Shown in pieces: positions 46,936 to 58,933 of a stretch of DNA of 64,000 nt (its first letter is position 1; each line of letters opens with the position of its first letter). The DNA is from Diaporthe sp. PMI_573. Lineage: Eukaryota > Ascomycota > Sordariomycetes > Diaporthales > Diaporthaceae. Where the stretch lies: the NCBI GenBank assembly GCA_021399435.1, contig JAJTUP010000002.1:2170001-2234000 (forward strand), written 5' to 3'. Made by a program: the position numbers and the translations under genes. The notes under the pieces are model-generated. The model was not told the DNA's origin. It was given only the letters and a program-made list of their open reading frames with translations, and ran no database searches.

Positions 46936-48578
46936 ATGTCGTCTATCGCCTCGCGCGCCGCTCTGGCGCTCCTTGCCCTTGCTTCTGTCGCCAATGCGGC
47001 TTATTCCATTGCAAGCAATGGTATGTCGTCCTCCCGCCCCAGGTTCCCGCCTTGGCTACATTGGCGCCCAGGTCTTGGTACGCCTTGGTATCGTGTGTAC
47101 CCTTCTGACAGGTCATCCACAGACGACATCAAGACGACTGCTGCATCGCTTGCTTATGACACCATGAGCTACTACAAGGGAAATCAGTCGGGCCAGACGC
47201 CTGGTATCCTTCCCGGGCCTCCTCCTGCTGGTGACTACTACTGGTGGGAGGCCGGCGCCCTGTGGGGCGCAATGATTGACTACTGGCACTTCACTGGCGA
47301 CGCCACCTACAACGATGTCGTGACGCAAGCAATGCTCTTCCAGGTCGGGCCAAACCGAGATTATATGCCCCCGAACGTCACCGCATCGCTGGGTAACGAT
47401 GACCAGGCAGGTCCTATCCCGGCATTCCTTACCCCCGCCAACCCGGAGTACTAACAGTGTCGTCAGGGCTTTTGGGGTATGTCTGCCATGACTGCTGCCG
47501 AAAACAACTTTCCCAACCCGCCCGAAGACGAGCCTCAGTGGCTAGCCCTGGCGCAGGCCGTCTTCAACACACAAGCGGACCCTATAAGACACGATACTAC
47601 CTGCAATGGTGGTCTTCGCTGGCAGATTCCCCTCTCGAATAACGGTTACGATTACAAGAACAGTAAGTCACCTTTCCGTGGTGGACACGGCCCTAATTAG
47701 TACTAAAAGTACCCAGGCATTGCGAACGGATGCTTCTTCAACCTCGGTGCACGGCTGGCTCGCTACACCAACAACCAGACCTACGCCGACTGGGCGGAGA
47801 AGACCTGGGAGTGGGTGACAGGCGTTGGGTTCATGGATGCTAACTACAACATCTACGATGGCGCTCATGTCGGTACTAACTGCACCGACATAAACAAAGC
47901 TCAGTTCTCCTACAACAATGGCGTCTTCCTGCTGGGTGCTGCTCACATGTACAACTACGTGCGTCCATCCCTCCCCATTGATGCTGTAACTGGGAACCAC
48001 TAACAACTGCGTAGACGGATGGCGACGAGACCTGGAAGGCGCGTGTGCAGGGGCTCCTGGACGCTACCATCAAGGTGTTTTTCCCAAACAACATAGCGTA
48101 CGAAGTGGCTTGCGAGGAGCACATGACTTGCACAACCGACATGCTGAGTTTCAAGGGCTACGTTCACCGATGGTTGGCTACCATGACCCAGATTGCACCC
48201 TTCACGCACGACCAGATCATGACCGTTTTGGAGACCTCGACAGAGGCGGCGATAAAGCAGTGTACAGGGGGCTCGTCCGGCACTGAGTGCGGGTTTCAAT
48301 GGTCCAGTGGCTCATTTGACGGCAGCGTTGGCGCCGGTCAGTCCATGAACGTTTTAGGCGCTGTTTCATCGCTGCTGGTCGCATCGGTCGCAGCACCCGT
48401 CACCAACTCCAGCGGTGGCACAAGTGTCGGCAACAACAACGCCGGTTCTTCATCTGACTCCTTCATGGGAGACTCGAGGCCGCCAACCACCGGCGACAAG
48501 GCCGGTGCATCAATTCTCACAATCCTGGTCTTGGCTGCAGCCGGCGGCACGTTTGGATGGATGTCGACAGGTATATAA
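46936..48578 (+). CDS. GH76 Dfg5/Dcw1-like GPI-anchored cell-wall protein
   Basis: Five exons, 46936-47020, 47123-47406, 47467-47662, 47717-47958 and 48015-48578, encode 456 aa. The product is a putative endo-mannanase-like transglycosidase of family GH76, thought to attach GPI mannoproteins to cell-wall glucan; it acts at the plasma membrane and wall. A signal peptide (residues 1-21) is followed by [20 protein letters not shown], then [22 protein letters not shown], then [16 protein letters not shown] with the paired aspartates. [16 protein letters not shown] and [24 protein letters not shown] follow. The tail is Ser/Gly-rich with a C-terminal hydrophobic segment for GPI attachment. Intron 2 has a GC donor (CAG/GCAGGT) with ACTAACA and GTCAG. 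Using any GT donor nearby destroys the conserved NDDQ-FWGM joint. Confidence 0.93.
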
Positions 48579-50199
48579 TCACGCCCGACCTGCACAACCC
48601 CGCAGTTCTGGATTCGTTTCTTGGTCTACGCTCATCGTGGCTGCCTCGGATTGATAATGGTTGATGAGGCAATGTTTGCAAGGATTGGGCCAAGACAGGC
48701 AAGTGCTTAGAGCACACAAGTCTATGATGGGCGGCTGGACAATGGCGTCACGGAAGGGCTGCACAATTACTATTGGGAAGATCTCTACGAGAGAGGCGTT
48801 GGTATCTTGCTTTTCGATCTGTTCATAGGACAAGCTTCTGCTAAAGTGGCATATAATGGGCCTCTCTGCCCGGCCGGGGAAGATGCAGCGGGTCATACGT
48901 GCCCGCTGCCAGCGGCGGGATGAGCTAGAGCATACAGTAAATCGTATTGCTACACCTCAGAAGAGACGCTATAGAACTTGTTGAAGCACTGGACAGGGTA
49001 TCCCAAACTGTCACGAACTATGAGGTCATGGACGGTCAAACATCAGATGAGCGACTTGTGACAGTTGCTGACGACGTTCGCCCGGGTTGTCACCTAGGGC
49101 CGTTTCACGGCGCGAGTGCCGCCCGTGACAGACCATGAATTCCTTGAAGCAATTGGTGAGGGTCCCATGCAGGGGTTGCACTGGTCATCCTTGGTGGCAT
49201 GTCGTTGAGGATATTTGACCCACAACTCAAATGGGTCGTGAGGTAGGTGTACGGAGAATAAAAGACGTCGAAATAAGGTGTAGATTGTAGACCCGAAGCA
49301 ACGACCTGCAAAAGGTGGATACTCGTCGTGGGAGGAGCGAGATGATCTACGCTCGTGGTCGTAAGCGTGGTGGAGTTTTTGGGAGGGCGGACCCTCGTTC
49401 ATGTACTGTGTAAGCTGGCGGGCAGGCGGGCAGGCGGGCAAATGTCCTCTGCTCATGCTCCACTTGGGTCAGAATGTTGTGTGTGTACTCTTGTATGGGA
49501 CTGGACCTAGTGAGGTCGGCTGAATTCGCAGCAAAACCTGTAGGAAGCTATAGAGATGGGCTTTTTGTTTTTCAGAAAGGATGTGCCTGAGAGTGAGCTG
49601 GTCAACTTGTGAAATCCATGAGCAGCCACGGCTATTGAGACTTGTAGCCCAAGCGAATGCGGGGACGGATTCAGCTTTGTGTTTCAATAACAATAATTTT
49701 GAAAGAGATCCAGATGGGTCTCGGCCCGCACCGGCGATGCATGAGGCTCTTGAGTGAATCGTTGACGGTTGTCGTGCTGCTCATGTCTCTTGGTACACAT
49801 TGATCTTGTAACGTCGGAGTGGATTTGGGACCCCTTACCCCTGAACCCCACGTTGTTCCCGCCCGGATGCCTGCGGGTTCATCCGTCTTAATCGAAACCT
49901 CACAGAGACCATTCTGTCAACCCGTACGACTCTTTTCATTTGCTGTCATCTGTCATTGTACTCGGCACTTTTTTCTTTTCGTACAACAGCATTGTTGACT
50001 CGATCTAGGGCTCGTGTACTTGTTCGCCAAGTGCTCGGATCGTCTCGCGCAAGACGTCTCAGCATAAGCTTGTTTCAACCTCAACCCAGGTCCCACCGGG
50101 AGGGTTCGTGTTTTCATCGACGTTTCTCACGCACGGCATTGTTTTCTTCTTCTACTGCATTCCAACTCACTCGCTACTACTTGGGAAAAAGCAGTCAAG
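48579..50199. other. gene-free stretch upstream of the MYND gene
   Basis: No gene is supported. It contains the GH76 3' end and a C/T-rich leader at about 49930-50190 before the MYND gene. An apparent frame at 49956-50546 overlaps that gene out of frame. A perfect 8-bp repeat lies at 49417-49440. Confidence 0.45.
49417..49440. repeat. (GGCGGGCA)3 tandem repeat
   Basis: Three perfect 8-bp units in the intergenic region. Confidence 0.95.
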
Positions 50200-50842
50200 A
50201 TGGCGGCGCCTTTACCAGACTTCACCGACATAGCCCTCTTCCCCACCTTCCTCACCATCCCAGAGCAGGACCCGGCCGCGCCGCCGTCGGTGGCAGCGCT
50301 CCCCCCGGGCAAAGGACCATGGTACCTAGTGGCCCAGATCAAGGACAACATGACAATCAACAAACCCACCCTCGTGCTGACCGACCGGGGCGCCAATCCC
50401 TTCGCCCTCGTCTGGGAAGGGCTCGGCCGCGACGACCTCGACCTGAAGGGGCTGGGCTTCAAGAAGGGCTGCACCGCCGTTATCCCCTACGCCTGGCGCA
50501 CCAAGCCCGCCGACGAGGGGAAACGGGGCTTCGTGAGGGTCGATAAGAGTGATGCCCAGACTGTGAGGGCCGTCCCTGGTGCCCTGGACCGTGTGCTTGC
50601 GCTGGGCGGGAAGGCGAAGGGGCCCCAGTGTGAGATGTGCGGCGGGGAGGGGCAGGACGGCCTGAAGGGCTGTACTGGGTGTGAGAGGGTTGGTTATTGT
50701 AGCAAGGTAAGTAATGTTCTTTTCGTCAGAATGGATGTTCGCTCACGGTCCCGCACAGGAATGTCAACTAAAAGGGTGGAACGAAGGAGGACACAAGGGC
50801 GATTGCAAGATCTTAAAGGCTCTGAATGGAATCTTCACATAA
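50200..50842 (+). CDS. MYND-type zinc-finger protein (196 aa)
   Basis: Exons 50200-50706 and 50759-50842; the intron (GTAAGT...CGCACAG, 52 nt) falls inside the zinc finger. The C-terminus is a complete MYND finger with Cys144, Cys147, Cys158, Cys161, Cys167, Cys171, His181 and Cys185 (CEMCGGEGQDGLKGCTGCER, then GYCSK-ECQLKGW, then GGHKGDC). MYND fingers bind short proline-rich peptides in partner proteins. The N-terminal 140 residues look folded (GPWYLVAQIKDNMTINKPTL, then FALVWEGLGRDDLDLKGLGF), but I recognise no domain. The start follows GTCAAG. The gene is convergent with, and 3 bp from, a 2OG-Fe(II) oxygenase gene. The function is unknown; a role as an adaptor is an inference. Confidence 0.88.
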
Positions 50843-50845
50843 GCC

Positions 50846-51927
50846 CTACTTCTCTTTAGTGGCCTTGTCTTTTTTCTCCTCCACCACCTCCTCCGGATCC
50901 CAGCCCTTAATTAGCTCGTACACGATGTCAGTCCTCACCGTGTATTTCGTGCCCTTCACGACATCATCGCCGCAGTGGAACAGCCGACGATGCTGGAAGA
51001 TCAACACCCTCCCTGCCTTTGGATCAACGTCGACCCTCCTCTTGCTGTCACCCGACAGGAAAGACGTCGCCCCTCCCACTAGTTCGGCACTCTCTCCGGC
51101 CTCGGCCACGGAGTCGTTAAGGTACAGGTGGAGGGTGAAGAAGGTCCTGAATATCTTCCCATCGACCTCCTCGCTGAACGCACCGTCACAGTGTGCTGCA
51201 CGCCCGTTAGCTTTCCCATACTCTGGGCGGCCTCCTCCAGCTGGTATAGAGGGGCACATTCTGAGGATTGGGTAGACTCACGCCTAAAATACTGTCCCGC
51301 ACCGTACTTCAAAAATCGCATCCTCTGGTTCAACCGCCTGAACTCCCACCTCTGCTTCTCGACGACCCAGTTCCGGCCCCTCATCCTGCAGGCCCCTAGC
51401 TTCTCGTCGCCGTCCAACACGTCCATCCTCTTCCTAAGCACCTCGCCCGCCTCGCCCTGCAGGCAGCGCTGCCAGATCCGATCGACGACCTCCTGCTGGT
51501 CCCAGACGATGCGGTCAGAGTTGCGGTAGCTGGTGTCGAGGACCTCGAACCCGGACCCGGCGTTGACCATCGCGGGCTTCCACGGGTTGTGGTCGCCCGT
51601 CGAGTTCATCCGGGAGACGTCGGCGCTCGACTCGGCGAGTCTGATGAGGGTCTCGCACTCGCTCGGCGAGAGCACGTTCTCCAGCACGACGGCGTAAAGG
51701 CCGTCGTACTCCGGGAGCGCGCTCACGGCCCAGTCGACGGGCTGTATGGTCACGGGCTGGGCGTCCGGGGGAGGGGCCGTGAGGGAGAGGAAGTCTGCTG
51801 GGATGGCGACGTCGCGCGATTCGTAGTGCGTCTGGACCAGTTGGCCCTCAGGTATGCCGAGGGATTTAGCATTGTCCGACCGAGGGTCGGACTTGCCAGA
51901 TCCTATTTCTTTGAGGAAGTCTAACAT
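50846..51927 (-). CDS. 2OG-Fe(II) oxygenase, prolyl-4-hydroxylase type
   Basis: Exons 51927-51282 and 51195-50846 encode 331 aa. The 86-nt intron (GTGAGT, AGCTAACGG, GTGCAG) restores YFRPHCDGAF. The product is a dioxygenase that uses 2-oxoglutarate, O2 and Fe(II), with a double-stranded beta-helix fold. The iron ligands are His217 and Asp219 (PHCDG) and His289 (RRLFHCGDDV), and Arg303 (KYTVRTDI) would bind 2-oxoglutarate. The N-terminal half contains a helical part with ALPEYDGLYAVVLENVLSPS, ECETLIRLAE and a RFLKYGAGQYFR strand, as in P4H-type oxygenases. No signal peptide is present, so a cytosolic or nuclear protein substrate is likely, but it is unknown. The upstream TTG-started extension to 51948 was not used. 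The C-terminus is Lys/Glu-rich. Confidence 0.92.
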
Positions 51928-53427
51928 TGTGAATATATGTTGGGACAAAGTAGGTACTATTTACTCATATACTGGACGAGATTGAGAGACGTGCTACAAA
52001 GGTCTGGGGAAACATATAAATCTAACAAGCGTGGTTGTGGACATTGATCTTAAATATGGTTCAGCCTCCTGGCCGTTACTGTGTAGTGGGGAGGGCCTAT
52101 GCTGGGCAGTGCAGGATTCAATGCACGCTGATGCCTAGAACGCTGACAGTATCCTAAGCCTTCCGGCGGTGAGGCAGTGTTTGCCACGTTTACGACCCGT
52201 AAATTGAAAAATGACAGATTTCCAAAGGTCACTTCATTGGAGGTAGACTACGTTTTTGTCTTTTGATTTTCGAGGAGTGCAGGGACATCTCATGAGGCCA
52301 AAGTTTCACACGTGCTAGTTTCGTCGTGCCTGGTGTTGGTGGAGTCCCGAAATGTTGCAACCTGGCAAGGCACCAGGATAATCTACCATCTACCCTTGGC
52401 CTGGTAGGCTCTGGCACAATAATCAGCTAGCAATTAAATTCCCAGAAACAGGAGAACGACATGCTGTGAGAAGTTGTGTATGGCCATGATGGTACAGAGC
52501 GGCCGACTTTACAAGTGGCTTGCCTCAGCACCGTTCACCAGCTACCTAGACCTTGCAAATCCCGCAGGTTTTCCCACTGCGGACACCTGTTGCAGGGACA
52601 CTATGAAGCATCTTGAAGCTCAATATGTGCGGCTCACATGTTGAGATTGAACCGAATTGTGTCATTGAAGTTCATGGGGAAAGACGAGCTGAACGGCTAC
52701 TGTTACATGCTTCTTGGAACCACTTATTCGACCCCAAAAGATGTTCTCCCAGGCACAGTACAATTACTCCTTTTGTTGGCACAACCTGCTTTATTCATTA
52801 GGCTCAACAATCCAGTGCTGCCGTCGGTATAAGACCTCCCAATATCAACTAACTACTGCGGCACAGGATAGACAAGAAGATCCCAGTTACGAAAGCCTCC
52901 AACAAGCACACGTTGCATGATGTGGCATGGTTGACATGGACGCAATTGGGCGTCATCAGCTACGCATAATTGTAACTATACGATTACTTGATCATTGAGG
53001 GAGCTCCTTCTCTATGCCCGTATGAGTATCTGGTGGCACCACTAAGTTTGTCCACAGGGGCCGAAGACAGGAACAAGGGCCATCCAGGAAATGACTGCTG
53101 TTGGTGGGTGCTCTGCCATGAGAGCCACTGACGGGCAAGAGCGCCGTCTTTCGGCTGCTTCTGGACCTTCACATGCACTGGCTTGAAACAATCCAAACTG
53201 GCCTTGGAGGGAGACAAGAAATTTTACCTTATTTGCACAGGCTTCATGCTATGACTGGTTGCCCTGTGACCAAGAGACCTGGCTCAAACTCGATTTAGGC
53301 CCCCGCCAGTCAGTGGGAACGATGAGTCTCATCGAGTGGTTCCTCATCGAATGGTTCCTCACAGACATACAGACGTACTCTGCTTTCAATATAAAATCTC
53401 TGGGCTTGCCCTGACTTTCCCGCTATC
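51928..53427. promoter_or_regulatory. divergent intergenic region, oxygenase and SRR1-like genes
   Basis: The flanking genes diverge, so both promoters lie here. Only frames of about 60-77 codons are open, without family resemblance. A 16-bp imperfect repeat of the type TCGAGTGGTTCCTCA lies at about 53333-53363. Confidence 0.45.
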
Positions 53428-54579
53428 ATGGAAACAGCCATGCATTGGCATCCCAATAACCGGCTCATCGCCTACGACTTTTTCACCGGAGCATCGTCAA
53501 AATTTCGTAAATCTATCATCATGCAAGCCGCAATATCAAACCCGTCAGACCGTCTGACGACCACCGAAATCCTCGCAGACTTGATCGTACGCCAAGTGGG
53601 TGTGTGGCAAGGGAAACCGACCAAGTCTTCAAAATACCCCACCAACCTCAAGGCACTTCACTACGCAATTGATCTGAACGGATTCCGGATGTGCGAGATA
53701 GGCAACATTGTTGTTCTTGGATTGAGAGATCCAGGAACAGTCGAGCAACTGCGCGCCAACCATAAAGGTGACTACCAAGCCTTTCAGGGGCTGACCGCTA
53801 ATCAGAAACGTACCCAGGATGTCGCCATCACGCAACTTGGCATGGCCCAGATAATCCGAGATCATATCATGACTACTTGGCGCAACCAAGAAGAACCCAT
53901 TCTATACGTCTGTGACCAATTCCTCCGAGACAGCAATCAATCGATACTTGAGGAATTAGACTTTACCGTGATCGGTCGACATGGCTTGTCCAGGCACATC
54001 AACCAAAACACTCTCGTCTATGCCGTGAATATGGATGCTCGTGAGCTCCAGATGTGTGTCGACTTCAGCTGGAAACAGTACGCGGTGCCCCCTGCGGCAG
54101 TAATTACGCAGATCATGAACGGGGCACTGGATTTGTAAGTTGGCGAGCCCTTTCTCCCATCCCGGCGTCGACGGTAACTGGGTCGGCCTGTAGCCTACAT
54201 TAAATACCCCATACCCCACTGGAAATGTCCTAGGAAACTGACAGTCTTAAGTGACCTTTCCCAAAAGTACTGGCTGACTCCGCTATTGGAACTCTCGTTG
54301 GAGTCTTCACCCTCCCTGACTACGCTACCGGAGCGGTCTATAGTGATGGAAAGCGGCCCTGGCTCACAGCTACCGTCCGACTATGACGATTGGGTGGAGT
54401 TAAGGCAATCGACTTCTCAACAAGTTCTACAAGAGTACTCTGAACAGGCGGATGCCTACAATCAAGCTATGAATACATACCTTTCCGACGCAATGGTGAC
54501 CATGCTGTGTCGAAAGGATCATCCCAGGCCGCCTATGATCAAACAGGACCGCCAGCAGCAAAGTATCCTGCCTCAATAG
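53428..54579 (+). CDS. SRR1-like domain protein
   Basis: Exons 53428-54134 and 54234-54579 encode 350 aa. The 99-nt intron (GTAAGT...GTCCTAG) joins ALDL to KLTVLSDL. The middle part matches the SRR1-like pattern. MCEIGNIVVLGLRDPG corresponds to the conserved glycine strand. DVAITQLGMAQIIRDHI, then LYVCDQFLRDSNQSILEELDF, TVIG and NTLVYAVNMDARELQMCVDF correspond to the 'D-x-F...L..L.F.V......TL.Y.P' block of the family. SRR1 proteins are linked to clock regulation in plants and heme-related regulation in yeast and animals. The fungal role is unknown. The last 90 residues are Ser/Gln/Glu-rich. The identification rests on this pattern only. Confidence 0.72.
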
Positions 54580-57200
54580 CAACAACCGGAGTATCAACAG
54601 GAACAAGAGAGTGGGTGGTGGGGGTGGATAAATTTGAGGAAGCAGGCGAGTTTGAGGGAGCAGACGGAGCTGAGGGACCACATGGGCACGAGGACTTACC
54701 AGACGTGCGCGTTTCTCCAAGGCCTCGTGCGTACGGCCACAATAATGTCCGAGACCATGATGACAGACCAGGTCGGTATGTGACACGGTAATCCCAAGCA
54801 TCAGACCTCATAGCCAGCGCACGTGGGAGGGGGTTTTCGATACTCCCTGATTTTGGGTTTGTTAAAAACTTTGCCGGGAGGCTGTCATCATTTTGACCTG
54901 ATGTGGGAAGGTTTGTCCTGGGGAGAGCAGTCTGAGGATGGGCTTTCAGAACGCTTCTTTCTGGAGGACACGCTGGAGGATATGCTGGACAAAATTGATA
55001 TCTTCGTGCGAAGCTACTATTTATGAATTGAACGACTCGAAACCGATCTTTTTATCAAGCTTGATATGGTGGCATCAATCATGTAATTAGTCGTTGATTT
55101 TCAGATTCGGGGCTGTCTTGGGCGATGAGGGTGCCGAGGGAGGAGCCACGAGGGAATAACAATTGCTTCTTTGGTAATAAGGGAGATTCTGTTGAAATTA
55201 AGGAGGAAGATAAAGAGAATAACTATGAAGGATGAATGATGACCGAACATGGCCTTGATGGCAGTAATATCGGGCGTGATGTCTGCTGTATCAAACAATG
55301 CGGTTGATATATCTCACAATCGACTTGTGTAGTCCTGTGCCTCTGAAATATGCATTAAAGATATGATTCAGATAGATTTGTAATGCCATTAGTGTTTTAT
55401 AGTAAAGGGTCTCAGTTCCGGCTGTAAACATAAGTTAAGTGACTGACTGACTGACTGACAGCAGAAGTGAATTGTATTTGACAATGTCATGTTCTCTGCT
55501 CAGTTACCTTGATTATGGACCATGATCTCACGCCTTGCAGAGCATAGATATATTTCTTCCTGACACTGGCCCACTCCAGTCTTGAAGCTTTTCTGAGGAA
55601 ATGAACTGGTCTGTTGAGGCTTTGTTACACATTGATTTTGGAATGTCGCCCTCCTTTGATGATGATGCTGATGACCTTTACTACTGCTGTTCAGCTAAAG
55701 GCTAATTTTGGGTACACGAGAGCCTTTACGCGGTGAGTGGCTAATCAGATATGCATCCCTGTCAGTTCGACGTTGTATCAAACATGGATAAAACATGGCT
55801 CTTTCAGTTGGACAATGAGAGGGTAACCTCCGTGTGCATCTGGGCTTAGGTTATGCTGGACAGTCTAGCATGATGGCGATGACAGCAGCGAAGTTGTGCA
55901 ACTCGTCGCTGACCCTGGACAGGAGGTAGGGTGCAGCAGCAAGTCGAGAGATTGTGAAGTGCAAGCTTGACTCATGGGGTAAAGCGCTGGGCCTCCAAAG
56001 AGCTGGCAGTTGTCTCTCCCTGTCAACCAAGCCACAGCGGGAAGCGACAGCCAAGGACGGTACAGAGCATAAACAACTAGAGGCTACACGGAATTTGCCA
56101 GTATCTGGTGGCGGTGTACGTGAGATAAGGGAGAGCTTGTTTTCGCGAGCGGCATCGATACGAGGAGGCATTGACGCGTCAACAGTCAGGGACAGAGACA
56201 CAAGAGGCAGCCGGGCCATCCTCAGCCATTGGAGGTGAGGTGGGCTGAGGTTGGCCGACCGAGGCTGGTTCGAACGAGGTGGAATTGGGAGGGGGGGTGG
56301 AATGGCGGGTCACTGCCGCCCTACACATGCAGGTCAGCGATTCTGTCGGGAATTCTGTTGGCTGGCCGCCTAGGCTGCATGGGGCAATGAGCTATTGACC
56401 GCCCTGCGGCCGTGGGCGAGCTCAGACCACCTGGCGATGCGAGCTCCCCTCCAACTACCACCCTGGCCCCCTGTCTCAACAACGCATCTCCAGCGTTGTT
56501 GAGAGAGGGCTTCACCAGCCACGACCATGCCGTGCCATGCCATGCCAGACCATGCTTGCTGTGCCCCGGCTGCTGAGGCTGTCCGTATTCCAAGTCAGGC
56601 ACAAGGAAACGAGCGACTTGGCGGCATGGCCCCTGGCACCTGGCAGCTGGCAGCTGGGTGAAAGCGAGGCTGATGGCCAGTCGGGTAGCTCTGGGCGGAC
56701 GTTGCTGTGTTTCCCCAACCTGCTCGTCGATCAACCGAAGCGAGACAAGAAAAGAAGGCACGGCGCGCATCTAGACTCCCTGACACCTCCCTGACACCAC
56801 CACCTTCGTCGTACCTAGCCCAAAAAGCCAGGCCTGCCTGCCTCCCATGCGGATCTGACCTGATCTCGCCTGACTAGACATTCCCCATCAAACCACGCAC
56901 AACGGTCCCGGGGATTCCACATCGGCGAGCCAGCAAGGCCAGCGACAAGCTCGCTCTCGGACATCCGTCAAAGCAAGCCCACATTGGCTCTCTCGTCCCA
57001 TACCTAGAATATACATATCTCTGTTTCCCGTCTGGACATCTCTGACACCTCTGATCCTCCTCGTCTTATCCCATTGATTGAATTGCCTTCTCCTTGTACC
57101 CCAACTGCTGTCACCACCTGTCATTCAGCCAGCCATTCGTATACCTCAGATAAACATCTGTCCACCCGTCTACTCGTTCACTCCATACCTGCAGCCCACT
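54580..57200. other. 2.6-kb gene-free region
   Basis: The plus-strand open frame ending at about 55026 has a plausible acidic C-terminal stretch (EDTLEDMLDKIDIFVRSYYL). It could be an extra exon of the preceding gene or an unrelated remnant; no splice junction was convincing. A GACT tandem repeat lies at 55441-55459. The segment 56240-57190 is GC- and C/T-rich and probably carries the promoter and leader of the gene at 57201. Confidence 0.4.
55441..55459. repeat. (GACT)n tetranucleotide repeat
   Basis: Nearly five perfect GACT units in intergenic DNA. Confidence 0.95.
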
Positions 57201-58073
57201 ATGACCAGAGTCACAGCTCCCCGCGAGATCGCCAAGCTTGTGAGATCTCTAAGCACAACGTCCGCTGCCCCTGCGCCCACCAGGCTCATCGCCAGCACTT
57301 GCAACACAGCATCTGCTCAAGTCCGCAAGGAACTCGATGTTGCTTCAAAAGAACATGTCCCGGCCTCAGAGGTGAGTCGACACATTCTCGTCCTGGTCTC
57401 CGTCTGACCTCTACACCTTGGCCCAAACAAACACACACACACACACACACACCCCATTGCCTCCCCCAAACTCGGTCCCCGAGACCCGTCCTCACCCCCA
57501 TTCCGACCTGACCAATCCCGAAACCGAACTATCACCGATCTGATCCCCGACTAACACACGTTTCCCCCGTAGCGCACCATCACAACCACAACCCGGCCCA
57601 TGCCAAACCCGCACAGGGTCATCCCGCTGATGCAGGGCTTCCACACCACCCAGGCACCGCGGTACGCCCAGGCTGATGTGTCGACAATCGACTTCATGGT
57701 GCTTCCCTCGCGCGAGCAGCTGTTTGGCGGGAACCAGGAACCCTCCCCCCGTGTGCGCGTGCCCTTGCTACCGGACAACTTCGCCCCCAACCGCGCCAAC
57801 TTTGCGCCCGAGGCCACGGACGCCCCGCTGCAGGCGCCGGAGATCGTGGTCATGGCCGCCGACCCGTCCAGCGTCAACGCCGTCTCCGCCCTCACCGAGG
57901 TCGAGGCCTTCTCCCCCGACGGCGTGGAGCTGAGCTTCGCGCACGGCTGGGGCGCCGGCCGTGATGGCCCTAAGCAGGAGGAGAGGTATGCTGGTGGTAT
58001 GCTTAAGGACCTGTGGGCCGGGCTCAAGGAGGATATCCTTAGTCCTAACAGCCAGGCTAAGCCTGCCTTGTAA
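57201..58073 (+). CDS. conserved-looking protein with mitochondrial-type N-terminus (223 aa)
   Basis: Exons 57201-57371 and 57573-58073; the 201-nt intron (GTGAGT, CTAACAC, CCGTAG) holds an AC microsatellite. I do not recognise the family. The first 35 residues (MTRVTAPREIAKLVRSLSTT, then further Ser/Ala/Arg) lack acids except one Glu and look like a mitochondrial presequence. The mature part has well-ordered segments (STIDFMVLPSREQLFGG, VRVPLLPDNFAPNRANFAPE, EIVVMAADPSSVNAVSALTE, VEAFSPDGVELSFAHGWG). It ends in a helix GMLKDLWAGLKEDIL and has no membrane span. The composition and clear splice sites suggest a real gene. A mitochondrial location is inferred only from the N-terminus. Confidence 0.8.
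57431..57452. repeat. (AC)11 microsatellite in an intron
   Basis: Eleven perfect AC units inside the intron of the gene at 57201-58073. Confidence 0.95.
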
Positions 58074-58933
58074 GGCGTTGTAGGAACCTTGTGTGTGTTG
58101 TGCGATAAAGAGTGATACCCAGCCTTGTGATGGACTCCAGGCTTGGGTGAAGGCGAGGTTTACGACGGCGTTTTTTGTTCTTTTCTGGCTGTGACAGAGA
58201 CCGGGACCAGCGAGGTCCGTCCGGCATGGTTGTGTATTTGTGGGCTGGCACGTCTTCCGTTGCTTTTCGGGCATTGCTATAGAAAGGGAAGACGCACGAA
58301 GAAGGTCCAAGGAAGGGCTGATGACTTTTGATCCAGTGGTCACTCGTTAGGTTGTTTACGAGATCCTGTTTGATATACTAAGATTGTAATCGAAACCCAA
58401 GAGCTGATGATGGTATCAGAGCTTAATCCTCCAACCTGTTTCGGAGTTTCCTCATCCATGACCTGCGCGGGATTGCAATTGGGAATTGTTCACTTCTTTT
58501 TTTTTTTGGTGGTGGTGGTGGTATTATCCGCCCTATCTAGAGGCTATCTATCTCCTAGGCCGTGTCCGCTTGTCAGCCCAGATTCGACAAAGGATTCCGC
58601 TCTTGACTCTAGGCTAGCAGTTGGTTAGTCCTGAGCGGTCGAATTTCCTGATCATTCCGTGCGCAGAGGGTGCCCTCACTATGTCGTCTGGTTAGGGCTC
58701 GAGCGACGGCCTGGCGACATATACCCATTCGCCGGTGCTCCCCCGGGCTGTTCACCTCATCTCTCGGAGTTTTGTCTTTGCCATCATTTGCCCCATCCCC
58801 AAAGTCTCGCGCAAATCATTGCATAACCTTCCGCTATGCCTCTTCACCCTTGTCGTACAGTCTTTGGCGCGGATTGAAGGAACCCTTCTATCGCCGTTTC
58901 TTTCATTTTCCAATCCCCTTTGCTATCCGTCAT
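58074..58933. other. convergent 3' intergenic region
   Basis: The gene at 57201-58073 and RAE1 end toward each other. No gene is recognised. A T11 run at 58497-58507 followed directly by five GGT units (58508-58522) forms a compound simple repeat. Confidence 0.5.
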
